Source: Liolophura sinensis
Lineage: Eukaryota > Mollusca > Polyplacophora > Chitonida > Chitonidae
Assembly (NCBI RefSeq): GCF_032854445.1
Contig: NC_088299.1
Span: forward strand, 14,067,608 to 14,131,607
DNA length: 64,000 bases
Direction: 5' to 3'
Part shown: one piece after another, positions 45,648 to 57,660 of the stretch
Position numbering within the stretch: position 1 is the stretch's first letter
Layout of the letters: the number at the start of each line of letters is the position of its first letter
The notes under the pieces: model-generated
The model's input: only the letters and a program-made list of their open reading frames with translations
Told to the model about the DNA's origin: nothing
The model's database searches: none
Program-made: the position numbers and the translations under genes

Positions 45648-45870
45648 AAAGAGTAAAACCAGGGCGGTCACGACAGTGTGATAGCTGGCAAACGGTCACA
45701 TGGTAACCGGTGAAAAACGGTCTCTTGTCAGTTTACCTCAGTTAGGCTTTTATTCTAAGTGTTCATGTAAATGCATAAATAGTAGCAATTAAACGTCATC
45801 TAACACCATGACTTAAGCAGAATTGGGTAAAAAAATGCAGTCATGTTAATTGCAATTCATGAGACTAGAA
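45648..45870 (+). repeat. Dispersed repeat family 4
   Basis: AGTAAAACCAGGGCGG.., AGCTGGCAAACGGTCACATG, TTGTCAGTTTACCTCAGTTA, CTTAAGCAGAATTGGGTAAA. Unclassified; no inverted ends or coding capacity seen. Confidence 0.7.
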
Positions 45871-46629
45871 ATACTAAAAAGAGAACTCAAAAACAGTTGA
45901 CGAAATCATTTCAATATAAATGATTTATTTTTCATCTAGACTGCAATACAGAAATAATAAATTATCGACAATTTTAGGTGATCGCAATTCATCCGCCATT
46001 ACTCGTACACGATAAGTGGGGGCTCAATGGGATTTTCCTGCAAAAGGTAGAACGAAAGTTTCTGTGAACTTCTGTCACACTATCACACATTTATATCACA
46101 AGATAACAGAACAGCGTGGTGTTGTTACAAAATCATGAATGTGCCGGTATATGGTTCGACTTGTGTAGTACTTAACACAGAAGATCAACAAGATAATTAC
46201 TTCTAACAAAATGGAGACGAATAAAAGGCAGGTGAGGTTAACACCTGGATGCTAGATGAATGTTCAGTTGTGACCTAGTGCGGTTGCGCCTTGGATACAT
46301 ACTTTAAGATGAAGTGCAAAGGTTTTTTTTTTAAATTAAAAATTGTCAGTGTAACGAAATGACGATTTTGTTACACTGCTCTGCCATTTTGTATTCCTGG
46401 ATCCGATTTGTAACGTACGACTGGCCAGAAATAAACCGCACAAACCTGGGCGGTACATAATTTGCTCAAAACGTCATGGTATGTTCTGGTTGGATTTTGG
46501 AACGTCATCGTGTCAAAGTACCGGTAGCCCTAGTTCATTTACAAAGTGCCGTAAACGTTACGTCAAGCGTACCTAAAATGGCGATATATATCTACAATGG
46601 GCCTGTGTGTCGTCATGGCTGTAATGCTT

Positions 46630-46727
46630 GACGTAAGTTACACCCTTTCCCTAATAGGGTCTTCTGGCCGTTAATGACGTAAGTTACACCCTTTCCCTAA
46701 TATGGTCTCCTAGCCGTTAATGACGTA
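46630..46727. repeat. 46-bp direct duplication
   Basis: GACGTAAGTTACACCCTTTC + CCTAATA.GGTCT.CT.GCCG + TTAAT at 46630 and 46676, four mismatches at most. Confidence 0.9.
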
Positions 46728-47289
46728 AAAAAAGCTACATTTTGCAAAACAACAATGACGCGCACCACGACGTTCGAAAAACAAGGGCAGATAAGCGATA
46801 CACATTTCCGTACAACGTTACATTGCAATTATAAAGATTTATATTAAAAACACTTAATGATTTATTTTCACAAAAAAACTTCCACAATCCTATACAACAG
46901 GAGGACATTAAGACCTTTGACAACAAATTATGCGAACTTTGAAAGCCTTGCAGTTGATTTTGAGTCATTGTACATGTTTTCTGATGATCACGGGTAGCAG
47001 CTGATTATGCAATTCATTGTTCGATATTCTGGAAATTATTCGGAGATGTGCATGGTGAAGACAGCCATAAATAGGCTAACTTCTTATAAAGCCCTCATAA
47101 TCGCATCCAGAACCGCTGGCAATTGCCTTGTATGAGACTGGAGATACATGTAAATCTAAAATGTGATTGCACCCCACCTGTGACTATTGGTTTTGACCAT
47201 CAAACTGCTAAGTGTATGCTGTCATTAGTTACACAGTCACAATCAGGTGTCTGGCCCAGGAAAAGATGGTGAAGGAAAAAAATGATAAT

Positions 47290-47440
47290 GGCAATGTTGG
47301 CGCTTTATACAGGGCAGACTGACGTGACTTTATTGATTCGCTTACATATGACGGCCATCAGGGTTTTGTGCATGTGTGGAGGAAACCAAAGTGCCGGAGC
47401 AAACCAGCCACCTTCCTCAGGTTCGTGACAAGCTGTGAAG
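47290..47440 (-). mobile_element. SINE family 3-like fragment
   Basis: TATGACGGCCATCAGGGTTT.., GGAGGAAACCAAAGTGCCGG; the tail side is degraded. Confidence 0.45.
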
Positions 47441-50400
47441 ATAAAATTTGAGCACTGCATCTCCACTAACACGTACCGTTGTGCGTGTGGGTATGAATTG
47501 CATGTATAATTCAAGTTATTCGCTATAATGTTCAATATGCATCTGGGCTACACCGTAAGGAAATTTGTAATGCAATGAACAGATTATCCGAAGCAAATTC
47601 CTGCAACAATGTGGGAACGGTCAAATATCCCAGGGCCGTATTGTCGCTTCATTGATCACTTAATTAATTAGAAATACGATATCCACATGGATCGGTTAGA
47701 TGTCTATGTAACCGTATTTTGTCACAGATATAGCGCTACCCAATATCTGCTCAATATGGGTGACTGACAGTTTGACTGGTTGAGAAAACTTCGTTAAATA
47801 AGGATTAGATCTTTCAAAGAGTTAATGCGAGATAAAGTTTACTTTTCTATATGCGTGTATTAGAAAATCTAAATTTGTTGTGCAAAAAAAAAGGTGACGA
47901 TTAACATTTGCTTAATGTTTGCTTGCGAGAAAAGAAACTATTTCACATAACACAAGCAGAATGTATTCTGTTATTGCAGCAGATTGAATAAGTCACATAT
48001 ATCCTATTGATTGAACCTAACGATTCTATTAGACTAACGGAATAATATACTGAAGTTGACATAATATTGTGCTATAATATCAGAATACTTTCTTGCATCA
48101 CTCGGACAACAGATATATCTGTAAATCCTGGAATTTGGAACATTAAGTCTTCAATTAAGACAAAACCAAAGGCTACAAAGTACAGGTACTTCATGGAAAC
48201 ATGGTATTTGACACATATGACATCACTTAAGACAAATAAATCCGCAAACAATATCTAAATGGTATATTATGTGGCACAAAACTCGCCAATCAAAACAAAT
48301 CTAAGTACAACTGAGACAAATACAAACGCTGTGGTACAAATACATCTGCCGCTATTGGTATGTGACACAGATATTCAATACAAAACGCTGCGACACTAAC
48401 ACATCTTGAAGGCGTGGAATGGGACACATGTAATCTTAGTTAAGACAAATGCAAACTGTGAGCTATATATGTACATGGCTTGGAACTGACACGAAAGACA
48501 GACAACGTTCGCACACAGGAAACAGCTAGCCGTATACATTGGCGTAATATACAACATACAACATGCAACATAAATGTAGTTAAAAATCATTTGTTGATTT
48601 AAAAAAGACCAAAGCTTAAATCAAGGGTTAAAACGGATCATATATCATATGACATGCGAATTAATAAAAGCAGGTAGAAAGGGGAAACGATACAGTGTCC
48701 CTCTTGACCGATTATATTTCCTTAATGCCGTGCTCAACATTGCGCGAGTAACTTTCATAATACGGGCAATAATAATAATTATACTAATGTTAATAATGGC
48801 TACCGCACTCGTACATTTCTTTCTTGTATGCTATATGAACTGTGCTGGTTTATGAACTCAGTTGCATAAGGACATTACACGCCATTTGAAATTAAAAGGC
48901 AAAACATGAGATACCTATCAGATAAAAGACCATTAAATATTGTCCGGGAAAATAGTTTGATTTATTTTTTTTAGAATATTTTTCCCCCTAGTAAAATGCA
49001 TTTAAAACTTTGAATTGTGCTATGGCCTTTTCTGACCATACTAGAGCCAGTGATGTCACTTCAGCTTTTTTGCCACTTGACAACAGATTAATTGCTATAT
49101 TTCATCATTCAAAATGCATCTTCATTTAGAGCAATGAATGCATTCAACAAATGGACCTTGAAACGAACTATTTCAGGCCAAAATATTGCCGTGACGTCAC
49201 TGATTCTCTCTGCGTCCCAAAAGACCGCGTCCCAAAGTGTTTTTACAGATTTCTTCAGTGTTTTTATCGAACTTCGACAAATAGCTCGCACCTTGTCTAG
49301 CGCGCAACTATTAAGTATTATAGGCTGTGAGTACATTTTGTCAAGAAAACAAGCATGTTGCTTGTGAGAAATGTAGAACCTTAAAAAGTATTAGTCGAAT
49401 CGGCGTCGATATTTCTTTATCCTGGGAAAACTCTACACTTTATTGAGGAGTTCTTTGTTTCGTTTTTATCGAGAAACATTAACAAAAGGTTAATTCGTAG
49501 TATCTATGACAAAATAACGTGGAGTGGACATGAAAGAATAAGTACAAAAGAAATAGTTTCTCTACAAACTTTCTTCGAAGGCTGTTGTACAAATCTTAAT
49601 TAATGGGTAGGATTCCACAGAGCGACACATGTGTATGACACGGGTCATCACTTTACTTTACTGAACAAGTATTAAATTTAATAATAGCTATGTATATAAA
49701 AATTGGAAGATTCTATGATGACTGTCATAGCAGTACATTATGTCGCACACGTGTCCAATTGCCAGAAGAAAGCGTGGGACAGATATCACTTGATTGTACC
49801 TCCAGTTTCGAAGCAATTCTACCAGGAAATTTAATATCGCTCTTTGGTATATTGAGGAAACTCTACCTCGTTTTACCTCCGAGCACTCGTTGGACTAAGG
49901 AAAGAGGTATTAATATTTGTCATGTCTAGAAGTGATATATGTTAGGCTTTAATTACGACTCTCGCCTTCGGGAGGTGGGGGTGTTTGTTTAGATTGAACG
50001 ATGCAGGGGATCTATACATCTATGAATCAAGTAATTCCCTAAGGCGGTATCCACAATCATGCTTTCAAATGTTATTCCGGGCCATATATTGACATCAGTT
50101 GTTTAGGGCTATACAGTAATCATATGCCCAATCATCAAATACTGACACAGTAAGACAAATTTTGAGATGAGGTATAAACAAGACGAAACGGATTCTTTTG
50201 ACTGTATCTGTTAGCTTGACTTTTCCGGCAATGGTGTTTCCAAGACAGCAGTGACATAGCTTTAATGTATACCAAAATCCGAAGAGATGTACCAAAAATG
50301 CAGCCTGGAAACAAGCTGTAGTTGTTAAATTTAGTTAATCGGCTAAAAACACGGATTTCAGGGAAATATTTTCAAGATTATTACACAAGAAATATGACTA

Positions 50401-51078
50401 CTTGAAAAGGTAAAGAGGCCAAAAATCAAAATAATGATGGAATTGATGGATTATGATTAGCTTCTTCAGGTGATATTGTTTACAGTGGAACCCAAGAAAA
50501 CGTCTGGTTGCAAGATGTGCAAGTGGAGATAAAATTCATTGATATCGTGTCCGTGTTGTTGCTGTGGTTTTCGAAATGCGTTCAAACTATAAAAGGAGTA
50601 TCCACTAGAAGTGGGGTAACGCAAAACAGAACAAACATTTGCTGGATGATGTTACCTAAAGGGCGTATAGTTGTGAGGTCTCGACATCATGTGCCTTCGT
50701 TATGTAACTAATGAAACAGCTAGTGTGCTTAGTAAGTCGACTGTGCCTTCCTGACAACGCAGGATTGAACGTATTTTACAAAATTTTCTTCGTTAGTCAC
50801 AACACAGTATAGTTAGAATGTATGTTTAAAAATCTGACAATTGCGGAAGTACTCGACCAGAGACTGGGATGTCAGTGACATATTATCTCGCTGTGCGTTG
50901 ATACACAAAGAAAAATATTTACAGAATGAAGGAAATATAAGAGCCTCCACAAGAAGACTGCAGTGCTTGAAGGTGAATGAGACTCAAATGACGTACCGCC
51001 ATACGAGTATTAAATGCTATGGTACGAGACACTTTAGTATCTTTTTCACGGAAATGAACACCATCAAACGATTACATT

Positions 51079-53626
51079 CTAAGACAGGGTAGTACACAAA
51101 CATAAATAACACTGATAATGTGAAGTACTTTGTACCTTGATGCAATAAACAATAGGCTGTAGATTGGGAGGGAAAGCTACCTTCTCTACATAACCTGGAC
51201 AACAGGGTGCAGGACACAACATGATGTCGCGAACTCTTTTCCAGCCTTTCATACAACACAAAAACTGGCAAGGAACAAAAAAGGTGAGAATAAGTGAGAG
51301 TTAAAAGTGGTAACACAAATGGCAACAACAGCTGACTTATGTGCGCATGCGTTGTAAAAATCCAGTCAAATTGCAAATCTGAATCACCTTTTCTTTCAAT
51401 ATTTGGCTATATCCAAAAAGTAGCATCTGACTCTGATTTTTTCTTTTGTTAAGCTTTTGCATTTTTACATTAAGCTTCCAACGATATAGAATTTCGACAG
51501 TATAAGTCAGTTCAAACGCTGCCATAGTGGTGTGGGGGGGGAGATGTAGATTTATCAGTTTGACTGGATGCCTCACACATAATCTATTAACTATATATTA
51601 GCATGGCACATGAAGGCACATTTTGAGATTATAATATGAGCATGCGCACACTTTGCTCAGGTCCCGTGGTAACCAATATGAAATCAATCTTCATTTGTTT
51701 TCAATACCATGTGTTCAACATGAAATTCCATTTAACTTCCATCTACATTTCGAATTCCTGATACTTGTCTAAAGAATATAGTGCATAGATCCGAATTATT
51801 GCAAGATGCAGTTAAAATCATTATTTTCTCTCAATAAAATTTTAAAATCATTGATGTATTTACCACGAGATCTGTGATAGCACTGTGCCGCCATTTGTAC
51901 ACATTTTTAAAATAAAACAGTTACCTGTTTTTTCTTACAATACACGACCTCTCCTAGAAAAGGAGGCGTGGCCAGATGTTCTCTGTAACCTGGACAACAT
52001 GGGGCGGGGCATAATGCCTCTCCTCGTACGACTTTGATGCCCTTCATACAGCACGTAAACTACACAACGGAAGTCGGCAAAAAGTCATCTTTACTTTGAC
52101 TGTTCATATATGCATTTAACAATTACATCACAGAATAGATTCTCTTTAATGAGCTTTTATAAATCTATGTTTTTATCGTAAACATTGCCTCGTTATAACA
52201 TTCTAACATTATGACAGTGCCGTTTAAAGACAAGCACTGGAAATGAAACTTTACTAGTGAATTGAGAGGAGTTTTAATGTATAAGAATCTGTGCATGTAC
52301 ACATACATTTTTTTTACACATACACATATACATATTTTTGGAAGTTTGTCAAGCTATATATAAACCGTACTTGAACAAAATACAGACCCAAATGTAATTC
52401 ATCATTTTATAACGACAGACGAATGAAAAATTTTAATTAATGAATTAATGAATTCTCAGGCCATCTTCCCGAATTTTTCACTTAGTAAATCGCGCTGGTG
52501 AGGTTTGTGTATGTATGTAGGAATCCGGATTCGTCTGGAGAGTTCATGGTTTGACCAATTATATTTGTCAAGGCTGCTATTTGTGTGTCACGTTGGCCTT
52601 GCCGCAGCAGATTTTCAAGTGGTCCGCAGGTTCAAATCTCTCTCTCGCCGGTTCGACCATTTTTTTTTAACCTTGTAGACAGAAGGTTTCTCACGCGCTG
52701 CTGGTGAATGGTTTCCTCTATCTATAATCTTGACTGTTGGCGTATAAGTGAAATATTCTTGTGGACGGTATTAATCAAATGAATAAATCAGTATTTATAA
52801 AAATTGTAAATTATTATACGTTATCATGTCCTCTTTATCTTTTGTTCAAGGTGTCTCTGCAAAGCAAGCATCGGGTATGACAGATTCAAACATTTGCTCA
52901 GCAAAGTAAGATTTTACCTGAATTTATGATGGGGAAAATGATTCCGGAAACGAGGACTCCTGATAGATCAAGGTCGTAATGTACAACTGCCATTTTGTCT
53001 GTCCAATGCATGCGGTGACTGCAAGTGTTCGAATGACATGATGCAGTAGGTTCAAATGAATAGGGCAAGGCAGTTCATTAGTCGTGCCAGGATTCCTGAT
53101 TTTCAGGAACGAAATCACTTAAAACTGGAACTTTGGAATTCTGTAAGTGTTTTGGGAACCTGCTATTGGCTGAAAAAGTACAATACATTTGATTGGGGTA
53201 TATTTTATGGTAAAAATGTATGCGCCTAAGTCACGCTGACTTCCTTTCTGGCAGTACGTTGGCAGATGGTCGTGGGTTTCCAATCAGTCAATAAATAAAT
53301 ATCCCCCCATGACGATCGTAAATGGACACGTAAGTGGACAAGTATAAAATGTCCAGGCCAGTTAGACGTTTACGGAGTATATGGTAGCAATGCACAATGA
53401 GACCTTAGGAAAGATAAGCAGATTTGGTGTCACTATTCATCCCCCTCCCCCCCCCCAAATTCAAGCCAAAGATACCCAGGACCACGTCGAAATGTTGAAA
53501 CTTGCCTGGAGAATCTACCATTGGATATTCAATCAGATAATCATATAAACTTACCTGGTCATCAGCTAAGGAGATCCCTAGTATTCCAACCAGCAGAATA
53601 CAACCCACTTCCTTCCAATGAACCAT
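51079..53626 (-). CDS. Unassigned secreted peptide with two six-cysteine modules, 3 exons
   Basis: Not a family I recognise. Exon 1 (53626-53555) codes MVHWKEVGCILLVGILGISL ADDQ: a signal peptide likely cut after SLA. Exon 2 (52059-51925) and exon 3 (51264-51136, or on to a TAG at 51081-51079) each code one module with spacing CC-x12-C-x3-CC-x17-C and the shared core LCPAPCCPGY. The two modules are identical at about 28 of 43 positions, and all junctions are phase 0, so exon 2 and exon 3 arose by exon duplication. CCPGY recalls the end of EMI domains, but the rest does not fit. If exon 3 is terminal the protein is 130 aa; a weak donor (GTACAA) at 51135 could instead lead to exons I did not find. 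No poly(A) signal is obvious nearby. Likely acts outside the cell. Confidence 0.65.
51136..51264 (-). CDS. Cys-rich peptide exon 3 (module B)
   Basis: Acceptor TTGTTCCTTGCCAG, 43 codons to ..VYCIK. Begins FLCCMKGWKRVRDIMLCPAP. If no splice occurs it reads 18 more codons to the stop at 51081-51079, adding three cysteines not matched in module A. Confidence 0.7.
51925..52059 (-). CDS. Cys-rich peptide exon 2 (module A)
   Basis: Acceptor CCGTTGTGTAG, donor CAG|GTAACT, 45 codons, phase 0-0. Begins FTCCMKGIKVVRGEALCPAP and ends VVYCKKKQ. Confidence 0.7.
52575..52795 (+). mobile_element. tRNA-derived SINE, intron 1 of Cys-rich gene
   Basis: TCACGTTGGCCTTGCCGCAG head with B-box-like CAGGTTCAAATCTC, a (T)n interruption, then TATAAGTGAAATATTCTTG tail. 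Confidence 0.6.
53225..53300 (+). mobile_element. SINE family 1 remnant
   Basis: CTGACTTCCTTTCTGGCAG..GATGGTCGTGGGTTTCC joined to CAATCAGTCAATAAATAAAT, i.e. the centre and the tail with the core deleted. It lies in intron 1 of the Cys-rich peptide gene. Confidence 0.55.
53555..53626 (-). CDS. Cys-rich peptide exon 1 (signal peptide)
   Basis: ATG at 53626-53624 in GAGAATGG context; 24 codons ending at ..DDQ before GTAAGT. Has the n/h/c layout of a secretory signal. Confidence 0.65.
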
Positions 53627-53892
53627 TCTCTCTCAAAAACTCTGAAATTTGATAACAGATGAGCTGTGGGTATTTCATTATTAATTCACGGCGTGTTCTT
53701 GTGGGCATCAGATCATACGTTTGCGAACCGACGTGATCTGCGGCTCTTGACAAGACACGCACGATGTCCAATGTCCACGGATTGTTCCAAGAAACTATCA
53801 GAACAGAGACAGTCTTCTGCGTACATGGCGTTCCTGAAAATACCCTTTAATTCGTATTCTCTATCTAACATTACAAGAGTTGACTTTGGAGA

Positions 53893-53985
53893 TAATCTCC
53901 TCCCACCATAATGCTGGCCGGCGTCGCACAAGTGAAATATTCTGGAGTACGGCGTAAAACAACAATCAAATAATTAAATAAATTG
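53893..53985 (+). mobile_element. SINE family 1 tail fragment
   Basis: CTCCCACCATAATGCTGGCC through CGTAAAACAACAATCAAATA; only the 3' third of the element. It lies about 270 bp upstream of the Cys-rich gene's ATG, on the opposite strand. Confidence 0.8.
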
Positions 53986-54299
53986 AAGATAATTCTCCGA
54001 ATAACCGTGCTTTACCTCTAAAACAAACAGTTTGAAATTGTTTTTCTATGTGGAATGATTTCACTTTTTCCCCATTTCATTGTATATTTGTGGAGTAAGT
54101 ATCAAGCAGTAGGCCTATGCATTCACTGGAACCCCCTGTTTAAGCTTAGTCTCATCTAGTTCCTTGTAAAGGCCAAACTAGACATTAAACCAGATCGAAT
54201 CAACGTGACTTAATTCAATACATTGAAGGAAGGTACATGTATTTTAAAACCTGCTCACTGTAAGCATGATTCATCGAAACTGCATGAGTGTCATCGCTG

Positions 54300-54505
54300 C
54301 CTTTATTTATTTGATTGATTTATGTTTAACGCCGTTCTCAGTAAGTTTTCATTTATGCCAGTCGACGACAGTCTGGTTTAGGGATGAGTGAAACCCAGAG
54401 TGTTTGAGATAGGCCAAAGCCAGGGTCATTCGCCTGATAACAGAAATACCTCATGATAAATTGGCAATATGTGCGTTTCGAGTTCGAACTCTTTCGTAGT
54501 TAAAG
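54300..54505 (-). mobile_element. SINE family 3, antisense
   Basis: TTTATTTATTTGATTGATTTATGTTTAACGCC (tail reversed, given in two parts: TTTATTTATTTGATTG and GTTTAACGCC), GTGAAACCCAGAGTG and GTTTCGAGTTCGAAC (reversed B box). Confidence 0.6.
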
Positions 54506-54944
54506 GTGAAAACCGCCCAACTGTAACATGTGACTTTGAAAAGTGTTAGATAAGCTTTGTTGACACTGATTTACCTCTTACCTGCCTCATTGTGTTTCAG
54601 AGGAAAAAATGACACAGGTCTTTCTTTTAGGAACTTATCGATTTGACAAATGTTCAGCTCCTCTTCATCTTTATAAATTACTTCTTGCGAAACTTTTTCA
54701 TACGCTCTTGTTATAGTAAATGTTAACGTAAATAGTTACTTAACATTGTCACAGGTTACATGATACAGTAGGATTTTTTTATCTTTAGCGATAAAAGAAT
54801 TCTAGCTCCAAACTCCTGCACTGATCGTAGGCTAAAAGCACTTGTATCTACCCAACAAATTCGACGGACCTGGCCCCGGGATCAAGAAGCGATCTTAAAC
54901 TTAAGTCCAAATTTCAGATCATTATACCATTTTTATTTCTGATG

Positions 54945-55649
54945 TGTTATGTGGACAACTGCCGTCAGCTTCTAAATTTAGCTTGCCACTGTTTACATAT
55001 GCTGAGTTCAGGGCCTGCTGTCTGCCTCTGCCTTAGAATGTTCCAGAATACGCTCAGTTCGGGCCTGTTTGTTTACAACAAGTGTTCAAGAATTTTCTTA
55101 TTCTAGAAAACTCCACCAGTCTATATAAGACCTACGAAAGCAGGTCAAAGAAGGAGAAAGGAGAATTATTGAGAGTTTTGGATGCTTTCGCTGTGTGTTA
55201 CTTTAGTGGGCCTTTTGTGCTGAATTTTGGTGTCTTTATAGCCTCTGGCTTTGTTATATCCTACCTCCACCGAGCACTTGTTTCAGTTTGAACTTGTATA
55301 TTTAATTTGTGCTCTTGTGTACACAGTGCTTATTAGTACACGGACCCTGTCTGTGGAATTTTGTGTATATTCCGTCATACACTTAGTTATACTGTGGATT
55401 TTCCCTCTTGTAAATATTGCTTCTGTGCATTTTTAAGCATTGTGGAATATATGCGTCCGTTTGGACTTGACACCGTTGTACATGTAAGTACTTTAGTATT
55501 TGTATAAGTCTTGTTATCTGTTCTTGTTAAACCTAATAAATTGTTGAAAAATAAAATCTGCTGGTTTTGGTTACTTTTTTGTACGGCTAAACTGTCGTGT
55601 ATTTCGAACAAGCCATCTCTTTATAATACAGACAGTTTGGGTCGTAACA
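54945..55649 (+). mobile_element. Solo LTR of an LTR retrotransposon (fossil)
   Basis: A 705-bp block that begins TGTTATGTGG and ends GTCGTAACA (short TG..CA inverted ends) between two copies of GATG (54941-54944 and 55650-55653). Inside are TATATAA at 55123-55129 and AATAAA at 55535-55540 and 55550-55555, in the right order for promoter and poly(A) sites of an LTR. No internal coding part is next to it, so it is a solo LTR left after recombination between two LTRs. Family is probably Ty3/gypsy by its ends, but that is a guess. One LTR alone cannot be dated. Confidence 0.65.
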
Positions 55650-56157
55650 GATGTAACAAGTCAAAAAATTGCAACGTATATTCTAGGTAAGTGATTGTAC
55701 AACAAATTTCAGCAAAAATAACGGAAAGGAATGTGCCAAATTGAATCATTAAAAATTTGACTAGTCTAAAATCGCTTCGTGACCTCGAGGCCAGAAACTC
55801 GACGTCACCTTTTGCGACGTGTTTCTGTTGGGTTAAAGGCTTATTTAAAACATCGAGTTTTTAAAATAATTTTACTCACTTTGCTTTGCTGTCCCCTTGT
55901 ACAGTAACTCAGCTGTAGTAAATGACCTGTTAAAACTGTACCCATAGAAGGCTAAAGACTGACGGTAATGTATTTCATTGTTTACCTTTGGCCGATAAGT
56001 TTGTCTCATCAATGCGACGAAGAGGCAGCCTTTTCGGTCGGCCTATTAGACGGGTTGGTTAATGATTATGAATGGCCAGTTAATCAGCTAGTAAATTGAC
56101 AGATTATTTTGTGGACTGCTCGTTATGGTAGTCTAGTCATTCGACTGTTTATTTGGT

Positions 56158-56292
56158 CAACTGGTTATTTGGTTTTATTGGCTGGTATAACTTGACTGGT
56201 TATTTGCTTTCTTGCCCAGTATAAATTGACTGGTTATTTGCTTTCTTGGCCAGTATAAATTGACTGGTTATTTGCTTTCATTGACTGGTAAA
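56158..56292. repeat. 34-bp tandem repeat
   Basis: TTGACTGGTTATTTGCTTTC + TTGGCCAGTATAAA at 56192, 56226 and 56260, with a diverged unit before. Confidence 0.88.
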
Positions 56293-56839
56293 TGAATTGG
56301 TAAACATTTTGGTAAGTAGACCCTTAGATTTGCTTGATTGGCTGTTCAGCTTATATTAAAGAAGGAGTTAACCATTAAACACAAAGTTGGATAATTGATT
56401 GCACTATTCATTTACTAATTGATGGTTTAGATTGCACAGATATACGTATGTGCTGAAGGGGTAGGTCATATAACATCGGGTGACGTACTACATTTTCTAG
56501 TTCCGTTCTACGTTAAGCCGAACGTTGAATACCTTAGAGCAAAACGTTTCCACAAAATTATATTTCCTAGTTACACTGGTATATTCAACGCCCCCAGTCG
56601 ATCGTGAACAGATGGAGTTAAAACTAGATGATAACAAGTCTAACAGAGCGGATTCGCAATAGGTTTCCTGATTTTTCATTGAACTATCAAAATCCTTGAA
56701 AAAAGGATATGTCGACCGCATGACAAATGCCAGCAAGCGCAACGGAAGTATAACTATTCATATAGCACAACAATTCCAAACAAGTCTTTTAACTTGTCGC
56801 CTATATTCGGCTATGTAAATTCACTCGTACTCACTACTT

Positions 56840-57075
56840 ATTATTTGATTGGTGTTTTACGTCGCACTCAAGAATATTTCACTTATACGGCGGAGGTCAG
56901 CATTACGGTGAAAGAACACCGGGCTAAGTCCCATGGAAACCCACGACCATATGCAGGTTGCTGGCAGATATCCCGACGTAGAGGAGGCCAGCATGAGCTG
57001 CACTTAAACTCACAACGACCACATTGATGAGAGGCCCTTAGGTCATTGCGCCCTGCTCGCACGCTAACCACCCTT
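56840..57075 (-). mobile_element. SINE family 1, antisense
   Basis: TTATTTGATTGGTGTTTTAC, AAGAATATTTCACTTATACG and head remnants ..CGCACGCTAACCACCCTTGG on the far side. Confidence 0.82.
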
Positions 57076-57404
57076 GGCACGAAGCCCTCCTGCCACCCCG
57101 ATACCCGCTACCAAAATTGTATTTACTTGGTGACAAGTAAAACGATAGGCTCTGCACGTTGATGTTATTGCAAGAAAAATGCAGTTTAAGTACATTTTTC
57201 TGATTCATAATGCCAAACTCCATAGAATTGGTCTGGAAAACTCATTGCGTCGGGTGCCATCATAATTATTCAGAAACAAACATTATGAATTAGAAAAATA
57301 GTACTATAGCTGCATTTTCCTTTCAATAATATGGAAGTCCAACATGCCAATTTGTAGAGCTTGCGGAGTTACGTGTCACAAACAAAAGGCAATTTTAAGA
57401 GTGA

Positions 57405-57660
57405 ATAAGGTCAGCGCGCGAGCGCAGCGTAATGACCCAAGAGGCTCCCACTAGTGCGGTCGCTGTGAGTTCGTCCAGCTCATGCTGGCTTCCTCTCCGG
57501 CCATACGTGGAAGGGTCTTTCAGCAACCTGCGGATGATCGTGGGTTTCCCCCGGGCTCTGCCCGGTTTCCCCCTACCATAATGCTGGCCGGCGTCGTATA
57601 AATGAAATATTCTTGAGTACGGCGTAAAACACCTATCAAATAAATAAATAAATAAATAAT
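57405..57660 (+). mobile_element. SINE family 1, near full length
   Basis: GCGCAGCGTAATGACCCAAG, core CCCCCGGGCTCTGCCCGGTT, tail ending in (AAAT)n at 57660. A 5' piece of the head is missing. Confidence 0.88.

Larger units (their letters stand above)
45871..51078. other. Intergenic, no gene supported
   Basis: 46-bp duplication at 46.63 kb, SINE trace at 47.3 kb, and a diffuse, decayed repeat at about 47950-48560 (GCAGAATGTATTCTGTTATT, then GACAAAT/GACACA-rich units) whose first part recurs at 57874-58130. No frame with a known domain. Confidence 0.5.

Noticed and set aside
50095-50295. Further Cys-rich module exon (CHCCLGN)
   Set aside because: Only two adjacent cysteines resemble the modules; no LCPAPCCPGY core and no fitting acceptor.
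51136-52059. Conotoxin or other named toxin
   Set aside because: The CC-C-CC-C spacing (12, 3, 17) and the 43-residue modules in tandem do not match a toxin framework I know; calling it a toxin would be a guess.
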